From positions 439 to 40,751 of the forward strand of contig DHPU01000002.1 in the NCBI GenBank assembly GCA_002407935.1: 40,313 bases of DNA. The letters are read 5' to 3'. Of this stretch, positions 39,526-40,313 are shown in pieces. The notes beneath the pieces are model-generated. The model was not told the origin of the DNA, made no database searches, and saw only the letters and a program-made list of their open reading frames with translations. A program made the position numbers and the translations under genes. The stretch is from Peptococcaceae bacterium UBA5356 (GTDB lineage Bacteria; Bacillota; Peptococcia; DRI-13; DTU073). The first letter of the stretch is position 1, and each line of letters starts with the position of its first letter.

Positions 39526-40313
39526 GTGGAAAAAATTGGTGAAGCTCTGCAAAAAGCACGTTTGGAAAAGGGTTTTACCTTTGAGCAGATTGAAGAGGAT
39601 ACAAAAATACAACAACGTTATTTAGAAGCAATGGAAAAGGAGGAATGGGATGTTTTTCCGGGAGAGGTTTATTTGAAAAGTTTTTTTAAAAAATATTGCC
39701 GTTATTTAGGCTTAAGTGAACAATCTTATTTAATGCAGCTTATGAATGAAAATAAAATAAACGCTACCCCTAAACCTCGTCCGCAAAAAATCAAAATTAT
39801 TGTTTCTCCACAGTTTAAAACACGGATGATACTTGGGGCAGTCGCTATTTTACTGTTATTTACCACTTCTTATTTTTATAAGCAATATTTAGCTTTGCCG
39901 GATTTACCTAATATAATCGAAAATACGGATACGCCTAATGATACTGTATTACCGGGAGAGGATGAAGAAGAACCTGTTACTATTGTTGAGCCTGAAGTAA
40001 TAGAGTCAATGTCATTAGCTTTAAAGTGTGTAGATTCTCAATGTTGGGTCAGAGTACGAGATGGTGAGAAAAAAACAATACATCAAGGTATCATGCTTAA
40101 AGATCAAGAACTGCAATTTGATAATCTTCAGAAGTTTACTTTAAGATTGGGCAATGCCAGGTGTATTCAGGCTAGTATAAACGGAAAAGATTTAGGAACA
40201 TTTGAAGAAATGGTAGTGACGAAAACCTATTTGTTGGAAAATAATGAAGTTAAAGAGGTTGAGACACCGGAACCTGTAAAACAACCACAAGAGCAACAAC
40301 CAGAGCAACAACC
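39526..40313 (+). CDS. RodZ-like helix-turn-helix membrane protein, partial (3' end outside)
   Basis: An open frame of 262 codons running off the window. The GTG at 39526 follows AAGGAGGGG (39511-39519). An N-terminal HTH_25-type domain (about 1-70; IGEALQKARLEKGFTFEQI, then IQQRYLEAMEKEEWDVFPGEVYLKSF) is followed by a basic linker and one membrane helix (about 102-117). An acidic, proline-bearing stretch comes next. The extracellular beta domain is DUF4115-like (LALKCVDSQCWVRVRDGEKKTIHQGIML). The last visible residues begin a Gln/Pro/Glu repeat. RodZ couples MreB to the wall machinery; clostridial homologues lie after spoIIIE, as B. subtilis ymfM does nearby. Confidence 0.88.
   Translation, partial: MEKIGEALQKARLEKGFTFEQIEEDTKIQQRYLEAMEKEEWDVFPGEVYLKSFFKKYCRYLGLSEQSYLMQLMNENKINATPKPRPQKIKIIVSPQFKTRMILGAVAILLLFTTSYFYKQYLALPDLPNIIENTDTPNDTVLPGEDEEEPVTIVEPEVIESMSLALKCVDSQCWVRVRDGEKKTIHQGIMLKDQELQFDNLQKFTLRLGNARCIQASINGKDLGTFEEMVVTKTYLLENNEVKEVETPEPVKQPQEQQPEQQ

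Noticed and set aside
1..40313. Looked for CRISPR arrays, tRNA or rRNA genes and intact transposases across the window
   Set aside because: No repeat-spacer pattern, no cloverleaf-like sequence and no intact transposase frame was recognised by eye; subtle cases could be missed without a search.

Overview
The window is a housekeeping stretch of a low-GC, endospore-forming Firmicute, most likely class Clostridia and perhaps Peptococcaceae-like. Supporting signs are AT-rich codon use, strong GGAGG ribosome-binding sites, frequent TTG and GTG starts, SpoIID, SpoIIIE and TepA, a SigI/RsgI pair, a T-box leader and a 6S RNA beside aspS. All convincing genes lie on the plus strand; the only minus-strand items are two short gene remnants. 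The species cannot be fixed from the sequence.

Layout. 1-2400: a small lipoprotein, a G5/3D cell-wall protein and YebC, each followed by a hairpin. 2487-9784: ruvC-ruvA-ruvB-queH, then sigI-rsgI, spoIID and queA. 9785-10926: an accessory pocket with a decayed minus-strand ORF and a DUF4160/DUF2442 pair, splitting queA from tgt. 10927-14751: tgt, yajC, secD, secF. 14858-26303: a 1205-residue RecJ-HIRAN-helicase fusion, the (p)ppGpp synthetase/hydrolase, a metallo-hydrolase, hemZ, then an Asp-type T-box leader driving hisS-aspS. 26304-32217: 6S RNA, a membrane GGDEF-EAL protein, tcdA, trxA, rarA, mnmA. 32218-34500: a RelE-like toxin remnant, a PRC-barrel protein, a 49-residue zinc ribbon and an AI-2E-type permease, then a long perfect inverted repeat and a small terminated leader. 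34521-40313: RNase J, tepA, ylzJ, spoIIIE and a RodZ-like gene cut by the window end.

How the genes work together. Several sets serve DNA repair (ruvABC, the RecJ fusion, rarA, spoIIIE). Others serve tRNA modification (queH, queA and tgt for queuosine; tcdA for ct6A; mnmA for s2U) and protein export (yajC, secD, secF). Stress and regulatory functions are the Rel protein, c-di-GMP turnover, 6S RNA and the SigI/RsgI envelope-sensing pair. The most unusual item is the RecJ fusion. It joins a 5'-3' single-strand exonuclease, a HIRAN domain and an SF2 DEAH helicase in one reading frame, at the locus where apt and dtd would normally flank relA. Other points worth following are an 18-bp perfect palindrome inside the EAL coding sequence, a 21-bp perfect inverted repeat after the permease, a 15-bp palindrome before spoIIIE, and a consensus promoter overlapping a terminator-like hairpin before tgt.
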